Assembly (NCBI GenBank): GCA_029572965.1
Contig: JAKPQD010000126.1
Coordinates: 1-42,342 of the forward strand
Source of the DNA: Bacteroidota bacterium
Lineage (GTDB): Bacteria > Bacteroidota > Bacteroidia > Bacteroidales > DTGW01
Length of the DNA: 42,342 nucleotides
Reading direction: 5' to 3'
Of the stretch, positions 33,454 through 41,266 are shown piece after piece. A program made the position numbers and the translations under genes. Below the pieces are notes generated by a model. The model was not told the DNA's origin, made no database searches, and was given only the letters and a program-made list of their open reading frames with translations. The number at the start of each line of letters is the position of its first letter. The first letter of the stretch is position 1.

Positions 33454-35493
33454 TTAATTTGATTGAAGAATACTACTGGTTATTGTTTGTAGAAGTTTAG
33501 TTGTATCAAGCATGAAAGCAATCTCTCCATTGCCTAATTGACTTGCAGAGGTTAAGAACTGTTGTTTTTTGAATGATTTACCGAGAGGTTTTAATACAGC
33601 CTGGTGTTCTCCAACAATTCTATCAGCTAATAATGCCAATGTGCCTACCTGTGATGCAACAATAATTACTTTAATTTTTTCATCATATTCACCAGGTAAC
33701 TCAAACCATTGACGCATATCAATAAATGGTATGAGTCGATTATTATATGGCAGTGTTGCTGTATGTCTGCGCAAGTTTATTTCGTTTAAACTATATTGAC
33801 TGCAAATTTGAATGTCGGAAATAGGAATAATGAAATTGCTTTCATTAACGGTAAAGAGCAAGGTGTCTATGATGGTTACCGATTGTTGTAGTTTGAGAAT
33901 AAATGCCGTTCCTTTTCCTTGTTCTGATTCGACTTCGACATCACCCCTGAGGTTTTGGATTTTTTTGCGTACAACATCCATGCCTACGCCACGCCCTGAG
34001 ATTTCGGTAAGACTTTGAGCTGTTGAGAAACCTGGCAAGAATATAAGGTCGAAGATTTCTTTTCGGGTGGGCTGATAGTCTGCTTTCCAAATGCCTTTGT
34101 CAATGGCTTTTTTTCTGACTTTTTCAGCGTCAATGCCACTTCCGTCATCGGCTATTTTTATATAAATATAATTTCCTGAGTGATATGCACTGATAGCGAT
34201 TGTTCCTGTTTCTGGTTTTCCTTTTGCCATGCGTTGTTCTGGCGTTTCAATGCCATGATCGATGCAGTTACGGATAATATGCATTAAAGGGTCGTTGAGG
34301 TTGTCAATTGTGCTTTTGTCAAGCTCGGTATCAATGCCTGATGTTTCAAGGTTTATTTTTTTGTGCATTTGTTTTGATAAATCGCGGATAAGTCTTTGGA
34401 AGCGCAAGATGGTGTCGCTGAGCGGAACAAGCCTTATTTCAAGTGCATTGTTGCGAAATTGTTTTGAGAGGTTGTCCACTTTTTCTAAAAATCCTCGAAT
34501 GGAATTAAACGTTACTTCTTTTGTGCTTTGTTCAAGCTGCGAATTGACGGTTATTAACTCGCTTACGAGGTACATCAGTTGATCGAGCTTTTGCGAATCT
34601 ACAGATATTCTTTTTCGCTCAATGGCCTCTTTTTGTTTTACAGCCTTTTGCTCTTTAACTTCTGAAGAAATCTCTTTTTTAGGTTGGTTAGTTTGGTTGT
34701 TTTGATTTTCAATATATTCTATTATTGAAATTTCATGGTCTGTGCTTTCTTCTTGGGCTTCGGTATTCTGATGGGCAAAAATGCCGTTTACATCTTCCAG
34801 GCTAAGTTGTGTAATGCTGCAATTGTCTTCAATGAAAAGGAATATGTCGGTTATTTCATCCTGCGACGCTTTGGAGGTGAGGATAATGCTCCAGGTGTCA
34901 GATTCAGTCTGGCTCATAAAGTCTAACCGGCTAATCTGAAATTCGCCAATGGTAGCCAGTTCCCTGAAAATGTTCAGCAAACTGATTCCCCTGAAATACA
35001 TTTTTTCATCAGTTCTTAGCAATATGTGCCATGTACTGGCTTTTTCAGTATTCTCGTTTGTTGTTGCTTCTTCTTTTTGAATGGTTGGTTCGGGCTTTGG
35101 AGGTGCAGTCTGCACTATTTGGTTGACCTGGTTGATGAGGTCGTGATGGTTTTTCTGGTTGGTAGGGTCGTTGAGTTTTTCATCTACCAAAAGTTTTCTT
35201 ATGTGGTCAATGGCTGAAAACGAGATGTCAAAGAAGTTTCGTTCGACATTAAGTTTGTTTTCTCGAAGAGCTTGGTAAAGGTTTTCTATACTATGAGTAA
35301 ACTCGCATATAAAATCAAAGCCATACATGCCACTGACACCTTTTATTGTATGCATTGCCCTGAAAGCAGACTCTTTAAGTTCCTTATTGGATAAATCTTT
35401 TTCGAGCTCCAGCAAATCTTTCTCTAGTTGGTCGAGCAATCGTCCTGCCTCGTCAAAGAATTTCTCCCTAAATTTTTGAATAATTGGATCCAT
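33454..35493 (-). CDS. cheA: Chemotaxis histidine kinase CheA
   Basis: A 679-residue cytosolic kinase of the receptor array. Domains in order: P1/Hpt with phospho-acceptor H48 in FRAMHTIKGVSGMYGF; a probable P2-like regulator-docking region (about 150-245, WHILLRTDEKMYFRGISLL); P3 dimerisation (about 300-345); P4 ATPase with HIIRNCIDHGIE, DDGSGID, LPGFSTA and SGRGVGMDVVRKKI; and a CheW-like P5 (about 540-670). No receiver domain is attached and no cheY lies nearby, but a NarL-type response regulator gene is directly upstream. A P2-like domain suggests a separate partner regulator exists. The gene has its own -7 box and starts the cheA-cheW-cheR-MBL-MCP operon. Confidence 0.95.
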   Translation of the reverse strand: MDPIIQKFREKFFDEAGRLLDQLEKDLLELEKDLSNKELKESAFRAMHTIKGVSGMYGFDFICEFTHSIENLYQALRENKLNVERNFFDISFSAIDHIRKLLVDEKLNDPTNQKNHHDLINQVNQIVQTAPPKPEPTIQKEEATTNENTEKASTWHILLRTDEKMYFRGISLLNIFRELATIGEFQISRLDFMSQTESDTWSIILTSKASQDEITDIFLFIEDNCSITQLSLEDVNGIFAHQNTEAQEESTDHEISIIEYIENQNNQTNQPKKEISSEVKEQKAVKQKEAIERKRISVDSQKLDQLMYLVSELITVNSQLEQSTKEVTFNSIRGFLEKVDNLSKQFRNNALEIRLVPLSDTILRFQRLIRDLSKQMHKKINLETSGIDTELDKSTIDNLNDPLMHIIRNCIDHGIETPEQRMAKGKPETGTIAISAYHSGNYIYIKIADDGSGIDAEKVRKKAIDKGIWKADYQPTRKEIFDLIFLPGFSTAQSLTEISGRGVGMDVVRKKIQNLRGDVEVESEQGKGTAFILKLQQSVTIIDTLLFTVNESNFIIPISDIQICSQYSLNEINLRRHTATLPYNNRLIPFIDMRQWFELPGEYDEKIKVIIVASQVGTLALLADRIVGEHQAVLKPLGKSFKKQQFLTSASQLGNGEIAFMLDTTKLLQTITSSILQSN

Positions 35494-35509
35494 AGACTGA
35501 GTTTTTTAA

Positions 35510-35517
35510 CAAATTTA
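35510..35517 (-). promoter_or_regulatory. Candidate -7 box of the che operon (TAAATTTG)
   Basis: TAAATTTG on the minus strand matches TAnnTTTG and lies 16 bases upstream of the cheA ATG. The -33 box is not convincing. Confidence 0.55.
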
Positions 35518-35634
35518 GGTTTTGAAGGCTCCTCAATGCATCGTGTGTTGGGTGTATTTATCCTGACCTAAAGGTTGATTTTTGGCTCGGTAGAAAGGTG
35601 GATGCAGCAATACAGCTTTAGGTTATCAGAAAAC

Positions 35635-35671
35635 AAAAAGAGCTTATAGCATTGGTTTGCTATAAGCTCTT
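35635..35671 (-). terminator. Terminator between the response regulator and cheA
   Basis: A perfect 14-bp stem, AAGAGCTTATAGCA and TGCTATAAGCTCTT, has a 6-base loop. The A-rich left side supplies a T run on the minus strand. It separates the regulator transcript from the che operon, so the two have separate promoters. Confidence 0.85.
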
Positions 35672-35693
35672 GAGGATATATTAAGCCAAGTGT

Positions 35694-36350
35694 TTATTCT
35701 TCTACTACGAGCAGTTTGTTTTTAATAGCATGCATAATCAAGCTGGCAGTATTATTAGTGCCGGTCTTTTGAAGCAGGCTGTTGCGGTGGGTTTTTACCG
35801 TCGAAAGGCTGATATGTAGTTTTTGGGCAATATCATCATTAGATAAACCGCAAGCTATTTCTTTGAGTATTTCTAATTCGCGTTTGGTGAGCTTATCATT
35901 TTTATCATCAGGGACACTATTTTTCTCGCTTACATTCTTAATAAGTTTGCAAAGTAACTCGTTTGAAAAATAGTTAAAGCCTTGCGAAATCATATTTATA
36001 GCGTTTTGCAACTCGCTTATGCCTGATGATTTTAATATAAAACCTTTTATGCCGGCCTGAATCATCGGATAATAGTATTTTTCATCGCCAAACATTGTCA
36101 GGGCCAGTATTTTCAGATTAGGGAATTTTTCGTGAGCCAGTTTCGAAGCTTCTATGCCATCCATAACAGGCATGGCAATATCCATCAATACAACGTCCGG
36201 GGCAAGCTTTTCAACAACGTCAAGAAATTCTTTTCCATTACTGGCCTCACCTATTACTTCCACAGCAGAATCATTGTTGAGCAGCATCTTAACACCTTGT
36301 CTGAAAATGTCGTGGTCGTCAACTATTAGTAATTTGACTTTTGAGTTCAT
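35694..36350 (-). CDS. NarL/LuxR-family response regulator
   Basis: A 218-residue two-component transcription factor. The receiver domain (about 1-122) has the acidic pocket DDHD (11-14), phospho-acceptor D57 in VVLMDIAMPVMDG, the switch Thr in LALTMF and lysine in GFILKSS. A LuxR-type HTH covers about 150-215 (LTKRELEILKEIACGLSNDDIA, then LSTVKTHRNSLLQKTG). It lies upstream of cheA in the same orientation but ends with its own terminator. Its kinase could be CheA or an unlinked sensor such as the multi-PAS kinase of this window; neither is shown. Confidence 0.93.
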   Translation of the reverse strand: MNSKVKLLIVDDHDIFRQGVKMLLNNDSAVEVIGEASNGKEFLDVVEKLAPDVVLMDIAMPVMDGIEASKLAHEKFPNLKILALTMFGDEKYYYPMIQAGIKGFILKSSGISELQNAINMISQGFNYFSNELLCKLIKNVSEKNSVPDDKNDKLTKRELEILKEIACGLSNDDIAQKLHISLSTVKTHRNSLLQKTGTNNTASLIMHAIKNKLLVVEE

Positions 36351-36583
36351 TGTTTTTAGTTTATTTTGTTAAAGTTAGAAAAAAGTGAGAAAATTTTTAA
36401 CAGAGTACAGTATAATTTTCTTTTTTATTTTTTATTTTTTATAAATAAAAATGTGAATTCATATTTGTTTTATTAGTTTTTAATTAAAAAACAAACATGA
36501 AGATAAGCAATGTCATTCGCTTATCTTTTGTTTTATTTTCAAAAAGCTTTAAGTTTGTGATGAAATTTAAACAAAAAATGATT

Positions 36584-37525
36584 ATGAAATACTCCAAACT
36601 AATTGTTCTGTTTTTTTCTGCTTGTTTAATTCTGGTTTCGTGTAGCGATAAAGGAGGAGGGTCGAGTGTTGGCGCTGATGAAAATACAATCACATATAAA
36701 GATGCAGATACCAGTTTAGTCTATAATATTCAAGATTATAAAGTTATTTATGGTGGAGATACTACTACCTTAGTATTTAATGCTCTTGATGATAGCTTGA
36801 AAACAGCTTTAAAAATTACTTTCTATAAAATTGTCAATCTGAGCAATACTTCCTATGAGGTTATTACTTCGATTAATGATACATCAGGGGTTAGGGCTAC
36901 TTATAGGGATGAGTCAAATGTAGAACATGAATTTTCGGCCGGAACAGTAGAAGTGGCCAAGTATCAGAAAGGTAGTGTTTTACAAGCGCGGTACAAGTTT
37001 GTAACTTATGAAACAGACCTTATCAACGGTATTGATACGCTTGAATGTGAAGGTGAAATAAACCTGAACATGGTATTGTTTGATCCTGACCGTATTCCCA
37101 ATATTGATATTAAGCCTGCATCCATGACTTTCAGGGTTAATGATACGCTCAGGTCTTATAACTCAGTTGCTACCCACATATCAGGCAATGGAATAGATAA
37201 ATATGTAATTAACGGTACCTGGCAAAATCAAACCCTTGTTATTGAAATGAGTGATATTGAGCTTAAGATGAACAAAGAATATCCTATTGGACAATTGATA
37301 GAATCTGTTGGTTTTATCAAGGCCAATTATTCATCAGACAGAAATACTACTTATTGGGCAGATGGTCGAAAAGGGACTTCAGGAAAAATAAAGATATACA
37401 AAATTGTTGAAAACAATACGCTCCAAGGCTATTTTGAGTTCGTAGGTGTTATTCCGGCTGATACTTCAAAAAAAGCCCGTATCACCCAAGGGAAATTTTA
37501 TACCAAACTTAAACGAATAGAGTAA
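36584..37525 (+). CDS. Predicted lipoprotein of unknown function
   Basis: A 313-residue protein from the ATG at 36584 (MKYSKLIVLFFSACLILVSC), which gives a clean lipoprotein signal with the LVSC lipobox and cysteine 20. The longer in-frame starts at 36497, 36560 and 36578 only place a basic extension before the signal. After a glycine-rich linker (SDKGGGSS) the mature part is beta-rich and mildly acidic, with no motif that I recognise. The residue after C20 is serine, with no K-(D/E)2 surface signal. Its stop codon is 7 bases before the acyl-CoA synthetase gene, so both may be co-transcribed. Confidence 0.75.
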   Translation: MKYSKLIVLFFSACLILVSCSDKGGGSSVGADENTITYKDADTSLVYNIQDYKVIYGGDTTTLVFNALDDSLKTALKITFYKIVNLSNTSYEVITSINDTSGVRATYRDESNVEHEFSAGTVEVAKYQKGSVLQARYKFVTYETDLINGIDTLECEGEINLNMVLFDPDRIPNIDIKPASMTFRVNDTLRSYNSVATHISGNGIDKYVINGTWQNQTLVIEMSDIELKMNKEYPIGQLIESVGFIKANYSSDRNTTYWADGRKGTSGKIKIYKIVENNTLQGYFEFVGVIPADTSKKARITQGKFYTKLKRIE

Positions 37526-37532
37526 TTATTGC

Positions 37533-39431
37533 ATGGGCACTATAGTACAATTATTTGAAGATAGCGTTGCAAAATATAGTGGTAACCCTTTTTTGTGGGA
37601 AAAAATAAAAGACCAATATCAGTCCCTTACTTATGCAGAAATACATCAACAGGTAATTTTTTTTGCTAAAGGGCTTCTGAGCTTAGGCCTAAGACGTGGC
37701 GAACGCGTTGCTATGCTTCTTGAAGGTCGCACAGAATGGGTTGTTTCAGAGTTGGGGATATTGTATTGTGCTGCTGTTAATGTACCTTTGTCTGTTAAGC
37801 TCAATGAACCTGACGAGTTACTTTTCAGGTTAAAACATTCGGGGGCAAAATTTGTCATTACCTCTGGTTACCAGGCAAAAAAGATTGTTTCGTTATTGCC
37901 ATCGCTTCCTCTCATTGAAAAAATCATTGTTGTTGATGATGAGCCGTTAGGTTTTTCTTTAGAGATAAGTTATAAAGAGGTTGTCTGCATGGGCAAAAAT
38001 GCAGGAATTGATATACAATCTGAGTTAGAGAAAAGAATAGCTTCTATTTTGCCCGATGATAGTTCTACTATATGTTATACTTCGGGGACTACAGCTGATC
38101 CTAAAGGCATTATATTGTCTCATGGCAACTATTATTGCAATACCACCCAGGCTTTAGGGCTTATAGCTGTTCCAAGCTATTTTGTTACTTTGCTTATTTT
38201 ACCCTGGGATCATTCTTTTGCCCATACTGCGGGTATTTATACTGTTGCAAAAGCCGGAGCTTCATTGGCTGCTGTGCAAAGCGGTAAAACGCCTTTGGAA
38301 ACGTTAAAAAATATTCCGGTCAATATAAAAGAGGTACGCCCTCATTTTTTACTTAGCGTGCCGGCTTTGGCCAAAAATTTCCGAAAAAACATTGAATCTG
38401 CTATACAAGCTAAAGGGGTTATTGTTCAATGGCTTTTTACTACCGGGCTGAAAACAGCATACCTTTATAATGGCAATGGATACAATAAAGGTAAGGGTTG
38501 GAGGGTATTGTTTTATTTGCCGGTGAGGTTGTTTGATGCAATTTTGTTTAAAAAGATAAGAGAAAACTTTGGGGGCCGGCTTCAGTTTTTTGTTGGGGGA
38601 GGAGCATTACTTGACATTGAATTGCAAAGGTTTTTTTATGCCATTGGCATTCCCATGTTGCAAGGCTATGGTTTGACCGAGGCTTCTCCAATAATTTCGG
38701 CCAATTCACTTACAAAACATAAATTAGGTTCATCAGGTTCTCTTGTCCCTAATATGGATTTTACTATCCGGGACGAAAATGGACAAGTTTTGCCGCAGGG
38801 CGAAAAAGGAGAAATAGTTATAAAAGGTGGCAATGTGATGTCGGGCTATTGGCAAAATGAAGAAGCTACCCGGCAAACGATTAAAGACGGTTGGCTCTAC
38901 TCAGGCGATATGGGTTACCTTGATAAAGATAATTTCTTATATGTGCTTGGCCGTTTTAAAAGCCTTTTGATTGCTGATGATGGTGAAAAATATAGTCCGG
39001 AAGGGATAGAAGAAGCCATGGTTTCGCAGTCTTCTTTTATTGAGCAATGTATGTTGTATAATAATCAAAAACCATATACAGTTGCACTTATAGTGCCCAA
39101 TATAGTTGCCATAAAGCGTAAATTATCCGAACATCACCATACTCCTACGCCAGAAGCGGTACTTAAGCTTATTGAATCCGAAGTTAACGAATATCGAACT
39201 GGGAGAAAGTTTGGGCACATGTTCCCGCAACGTTGGTTGCCGGCTGCCATTGGCGTACTAAATGAACCTTTTACCGAAGAAAACCACATGCTGAACAGTA
39301 CATTGAAAATGGTTCGCGGTAAGGTCGTTGAACGTTACGAGAAGCTCATCATTTTTTTATACACTCCCGAAGCTAAGAATGTTTGCAATAGCTTGAACAT
39401 GGCATCTGCTGAAAAACTTTTGAAAAACTGA
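37533..39431 (+). CDS. Long-chain acyl-CoA synthetase (AMP-forming)
   Basis: Activates a fatty acid with ATP and CoA through an acyl-AMP. The 632-residue protein shows the adenylate-forming signatures STICYTSGTTADPKGIILSHGN (split, about 180-200), YGLTEASPII (about 379), GWLYSGDMGYLDKDNFLYVLGR and the A8/A10-type region LIADDGEKYSPEGIEEAM. The best match is the FadD15/FAA1-like long-chain group. A C-terminal extension runs past the usual end to ASAEKLLKN. No beta-oxidation gene is adjacent, and no terminator is seen after the stop codon. Substrate chain length is not visible from the sequence. Confidence 0.92.
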   Translation: MGTIVQLFEDSVAKYSGNPFLWEKIKDQYQSLTYAEIHQQVIFFAKGLLSLGLRRGERVAMLLEGRTEWVVSELGILYCAAVNVPLSVKLNEPDELLFRLKHSGAKFVITSGYQAKKIVSLLPSLPLIEKIIVVDDEPLGFSLEISYKEVVCMGKNAGIDIQSELEKRIASILPDDSSTICYTSGTTADPKGIILSHGNYYCNTTQALGLIAVPSYFVTLLILPWDHSFAHTAGIYTVAKAGASLAAVQSGKTPLETLKNIPVNIKEVRPHFLLSVPALAKNFRKNIESAIQAKGVIVQWLFTTGLKTAYLYNGNGYNKGKGWRVLFYLPVRLFDAILFKKIRENFGGRLQFFVGGGALLDIELQRFFYAIGIPMLQGYGLTEASPIISANSLTKHKLGSSGSLVPNMDFTIRDENGQVLPQGEKGEIVIKGGNVMSGYWQNEEATRQTIKDGWLYSGDMGYLDKDNFLYVLGRFKSLLIADDGEKYSPEGIEEAMVSQSSFIEQCMLYNNQKPYTVALIVPNIVAIKRKLSEHHHTPTPEAVLKLIESEVNEYRTGRKFGHMFPQRWLPAAIGVLNEPFTEENHMLNSTLKMVRGKVVERYEKLIIFLYTPEAKNVCNSLNMASAEKLLKN

Positions 39432-39638
39432 CGATTTGATTTTCTTTTTATCCATGTTTGTGATTAGCGAATTATGCTCGTTTCATTATTAGAATAATTG
39501 ATTTCATTGAGTTTATTTGCTGCTTAAAATTCTTTTTATTTCAAAGTATTTTGAAAATAAAAAATTAAAATATTGATATTTAGCGATATAAATGTAATAA
39601 AAAATGTTTGATAATTTTTAATTATCTAATTATTTTAT

Positions 39639-39646
39639 TATATTTG
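39639..39646 (+). promoter_or_regulatory. Candidate -7 box of the PAS/LuxR regulator (TATATTTG)
   Basis: TATATTTG matches TAnnTTTG 17 bases before the ATG at 39664. The upstream 232-bp gap (39432-39663) is AT-rich and contains no other feature I can support. Confidence 0.5.
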
Positions 39647-39663
39647 TAAGTAAACTCTTACTT

Positions 39664-40383
39664 ATGAAAAATGATTTAGAACCCGAAAATGATGTAATGT
39701 CATATCTGGACGGAAATTCCGGCTATGGACAAAATCTGTCATGTAGTATTCAACCTGATGCACTGTCTAAGCTTGGGCCATTTTATTACTTTTGCTATGA
39801 TTATGCAAAAAAGAAATATTCATTTATAAGTGATTCGGTTTACACTGTGCTTGGTTATAACCCATATAATGGGGCTGATTGTAATATGTTGGGGCTTGCT
39901 GAAAGTTCTTATCATCCAGATTTTTTGAATACTCAAAAAGCCATCTATAATCATATAGAAAAATATGTCAAAGAGCTTTCTGCTTCGCAGATATCAAAAT
40001 ACATATTTAGGTATCATTGCTGGGTTCAGAATAAAAACAAACATTATATCAAGCTTAATATTAGTTTACGTTTTTTAAAGAAAAAGAGTAATGAAATATT
40101 AGCCTCAATGATTGGTTTGTGTTTTAAAACAGGTGAAGGTATCCCTAAAGATAATATTCAGACACTGACTGTTTATAAATCAATTAATAACACCGAAAAG
40201 AAAGTATTTGAAAAAGATTTTATAGTTGAATACGAGAATGGCATATTAACAAAAAAGGAAACCCAGGTATGGTTAATGCTTAAAGATAATATGAGCGGAA
40301 AAGAAATAGCCGATGAGCTTGGGTTAAGCATACATACTGTTAACACTCACAGGAAAAATATTTATAAAAAGCTTAAAAATTAG
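39664..40383 (+). CDS. LuxR-type regulator with PAS-like N-terminus
   Basis: A 239-residue DNA-binding protein. Residues about 30-150 read like a PAS fold: GPFYYFCYDYAKKKYSFIS, SVYTVLGYNPYN, SSYHPDF, KYIFRYHCWVQNKNKHYIKL. The C-terminal LuxR HTH covers about 178-239 (LTKKETQVWLMLKDNMSGKEIA, LSIHTVNTHRKNIYKKL). There is no receiver domain, so it is not a two-component regulator but probably binds a ligand directly. The gene stands alone between the acyl-CoA synthetase and the MORN-repeat lipoprotein, and it could act on the palindrome at 40430-40452. Confidence 0.82.
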   Translation: MKNDLEPENDVMSYLDGNSGYGQNLSCSIQPDALSKLGPFYYFCYDYAKKKYSFISDSVYTVLGYNPYNGADCNMLGLAESSYHPDFLNTQKAIYNHIEKYVKELSASQISKYIFRYHCWVQNKNKHYIKLNISLRFLKKKSNEILASMIGLCFKTGEGIPKDNIQTLTVYKSINNTEKKVFEKDFIVEYENGILTKKETQVWLMLKDNMSGKEIADELGLSIHTVNTHRKNIYKKLKN

Positions 40384-40429
40384 TTTGGCAGCAATCTCTT
40401 TATTGTTATTTTGTTAAAAATAGGCTTAC

Positions 40430-40452
40430 TTTGTTAAGTTCTACTTAACAAA
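40430..40452. promoter_or_regulatory. Perfect 10-bp inverted repeat before the MORN lipoprotein
   Basis: TTTGTTAAGT and ACTTAACAAA are exact reverse complements separated by TCT. They end 8 bases upstream of the ATG at 40460 and about 47 bases after the LuxR-type gene. It could be an operator or a hairpin hiding the start of translation. A near-consensus TACTTTG sits at its left edge. Confidence 0.6.
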
Positions 40453-40459
40453 TACAGTT

Positions 40460-41266
40460 ATGTCAATAAAAGCTTATTCTACAAGTGTTCTGATTGTTTA
40501 TCTTTTGTTTTTTCATTTGTTTGCTGCAAGCTGCCAGTCTGATACTGTTTGGAATACAACTGATAGTAAAGGGATGAAGCAAGGTCACTGGAAAAGTTTT
40601 TATGAAAACGGGAAATTCAAATACAAGGGTTTTTTTAAAGACAATAAGCCTGTTGGAGATTTTGTAAGATATTTTGAAGATGGGACAATCAAGGCAAAGC
40701 AATATTTTGTACCCAATACTACTATTTCTTATGCCACTTTTTATTACGAAAATGGCCAGATGGCTGCAAAGGGGAAGTATGTTGGCTCTTTGAAAGATAG
40801 CGTTTGGCAATATTTTTCTTATTATGACAAAACCTTGAGGATGAAAGAAACTTATTCTTTAGGCAAAAAGAATGGAGTCACTATGCGTATTTACAATAAT
40901 GGAAATGTTGCTGAGCGGTTGGTTTGGAAAAATAACGTTAAAGACGGTGAATGGCTGATGTATTTTGAGAATAATTTGCCTAAGCTAGAAGGTTTTTACA
41001 AAAATGATAAACGTGAAGGGATGTACAAGATGTACAGGCCTGATGGTAGCCTTGAGATGCAAGGAAAGTTTGAGAACAATGTGATGCAGGGCAAATGGAA
41101 CTATTATGATGAAAAGGGCAACGTTAAAATGGAAATTTTATACATTAATGGAGTACCTCAAAATGCTTCACAGTTAGAAGAAAATCAACGTAAGATATTT
41201 GAAATGATTGAAAAAAACAAAGGCCTCATTCCCGAACCTGATGAAAATAATATGGTGCCACGATAG
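40460..41266 (+). CDS. MORN/YwqK-like repeat lipoprotein
   Basis: A 268-residue protein. The N-terminus is a lipoprotein signal (hydrophobic 9-24, FAASC with cysteine 25, then QSDTVW). The mature part is a chain of MORN_2-type repeats: GHWKSFYENGKFKYKGFFKDN, GDFVRYFEDGTIKAKQYF, YYENGQMAAKGKYVG, GVTMRIYNNGNVAERLVWKN, and GMYKMYRPDGSLEMQGKF with GKWNYYDEKGN. Such proteins are often labelled YwqK-family antitoxins, a name that says nothing about function here since no toxin gene is near. The C-terminus is polar. The palindrome at 40430 lies directly upstream. The 3' end overlaps the next gene start by 26 bases. Confidence 0.85.
   Translation: MSIKAYSTSVLIVYLLFFHLFAASCQSDTVWNTTDSKGMKQGHWKSFYENGKFKYKGFFKDNKPVGDFVRYFEDGTIKAKQYFVPNTTISYATFYYENGQMAAKGKYVGSLKDSVWQYFSYYDKTLRMKETYSLGKKNGVTMRIYNNGNVAERLVWKNNVKDGEWLMYFENNLPKLEGFYKNDKREGMYKMYRPDGSLEMQGKFENNVMQGKWNYYDEKGNVKMEILYINGVPQNASQLEENQRKIFEMIEKNKGLIPEPDENNMVPR

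Noticed and set aside
40460-41266. Antitoxin of a toxin-antitoxin pair (YwqK label)
   Set aside because: The label comes from the MORN-repeat family name. The protein has a lipoprotein signal and no toxin gene is nearby.
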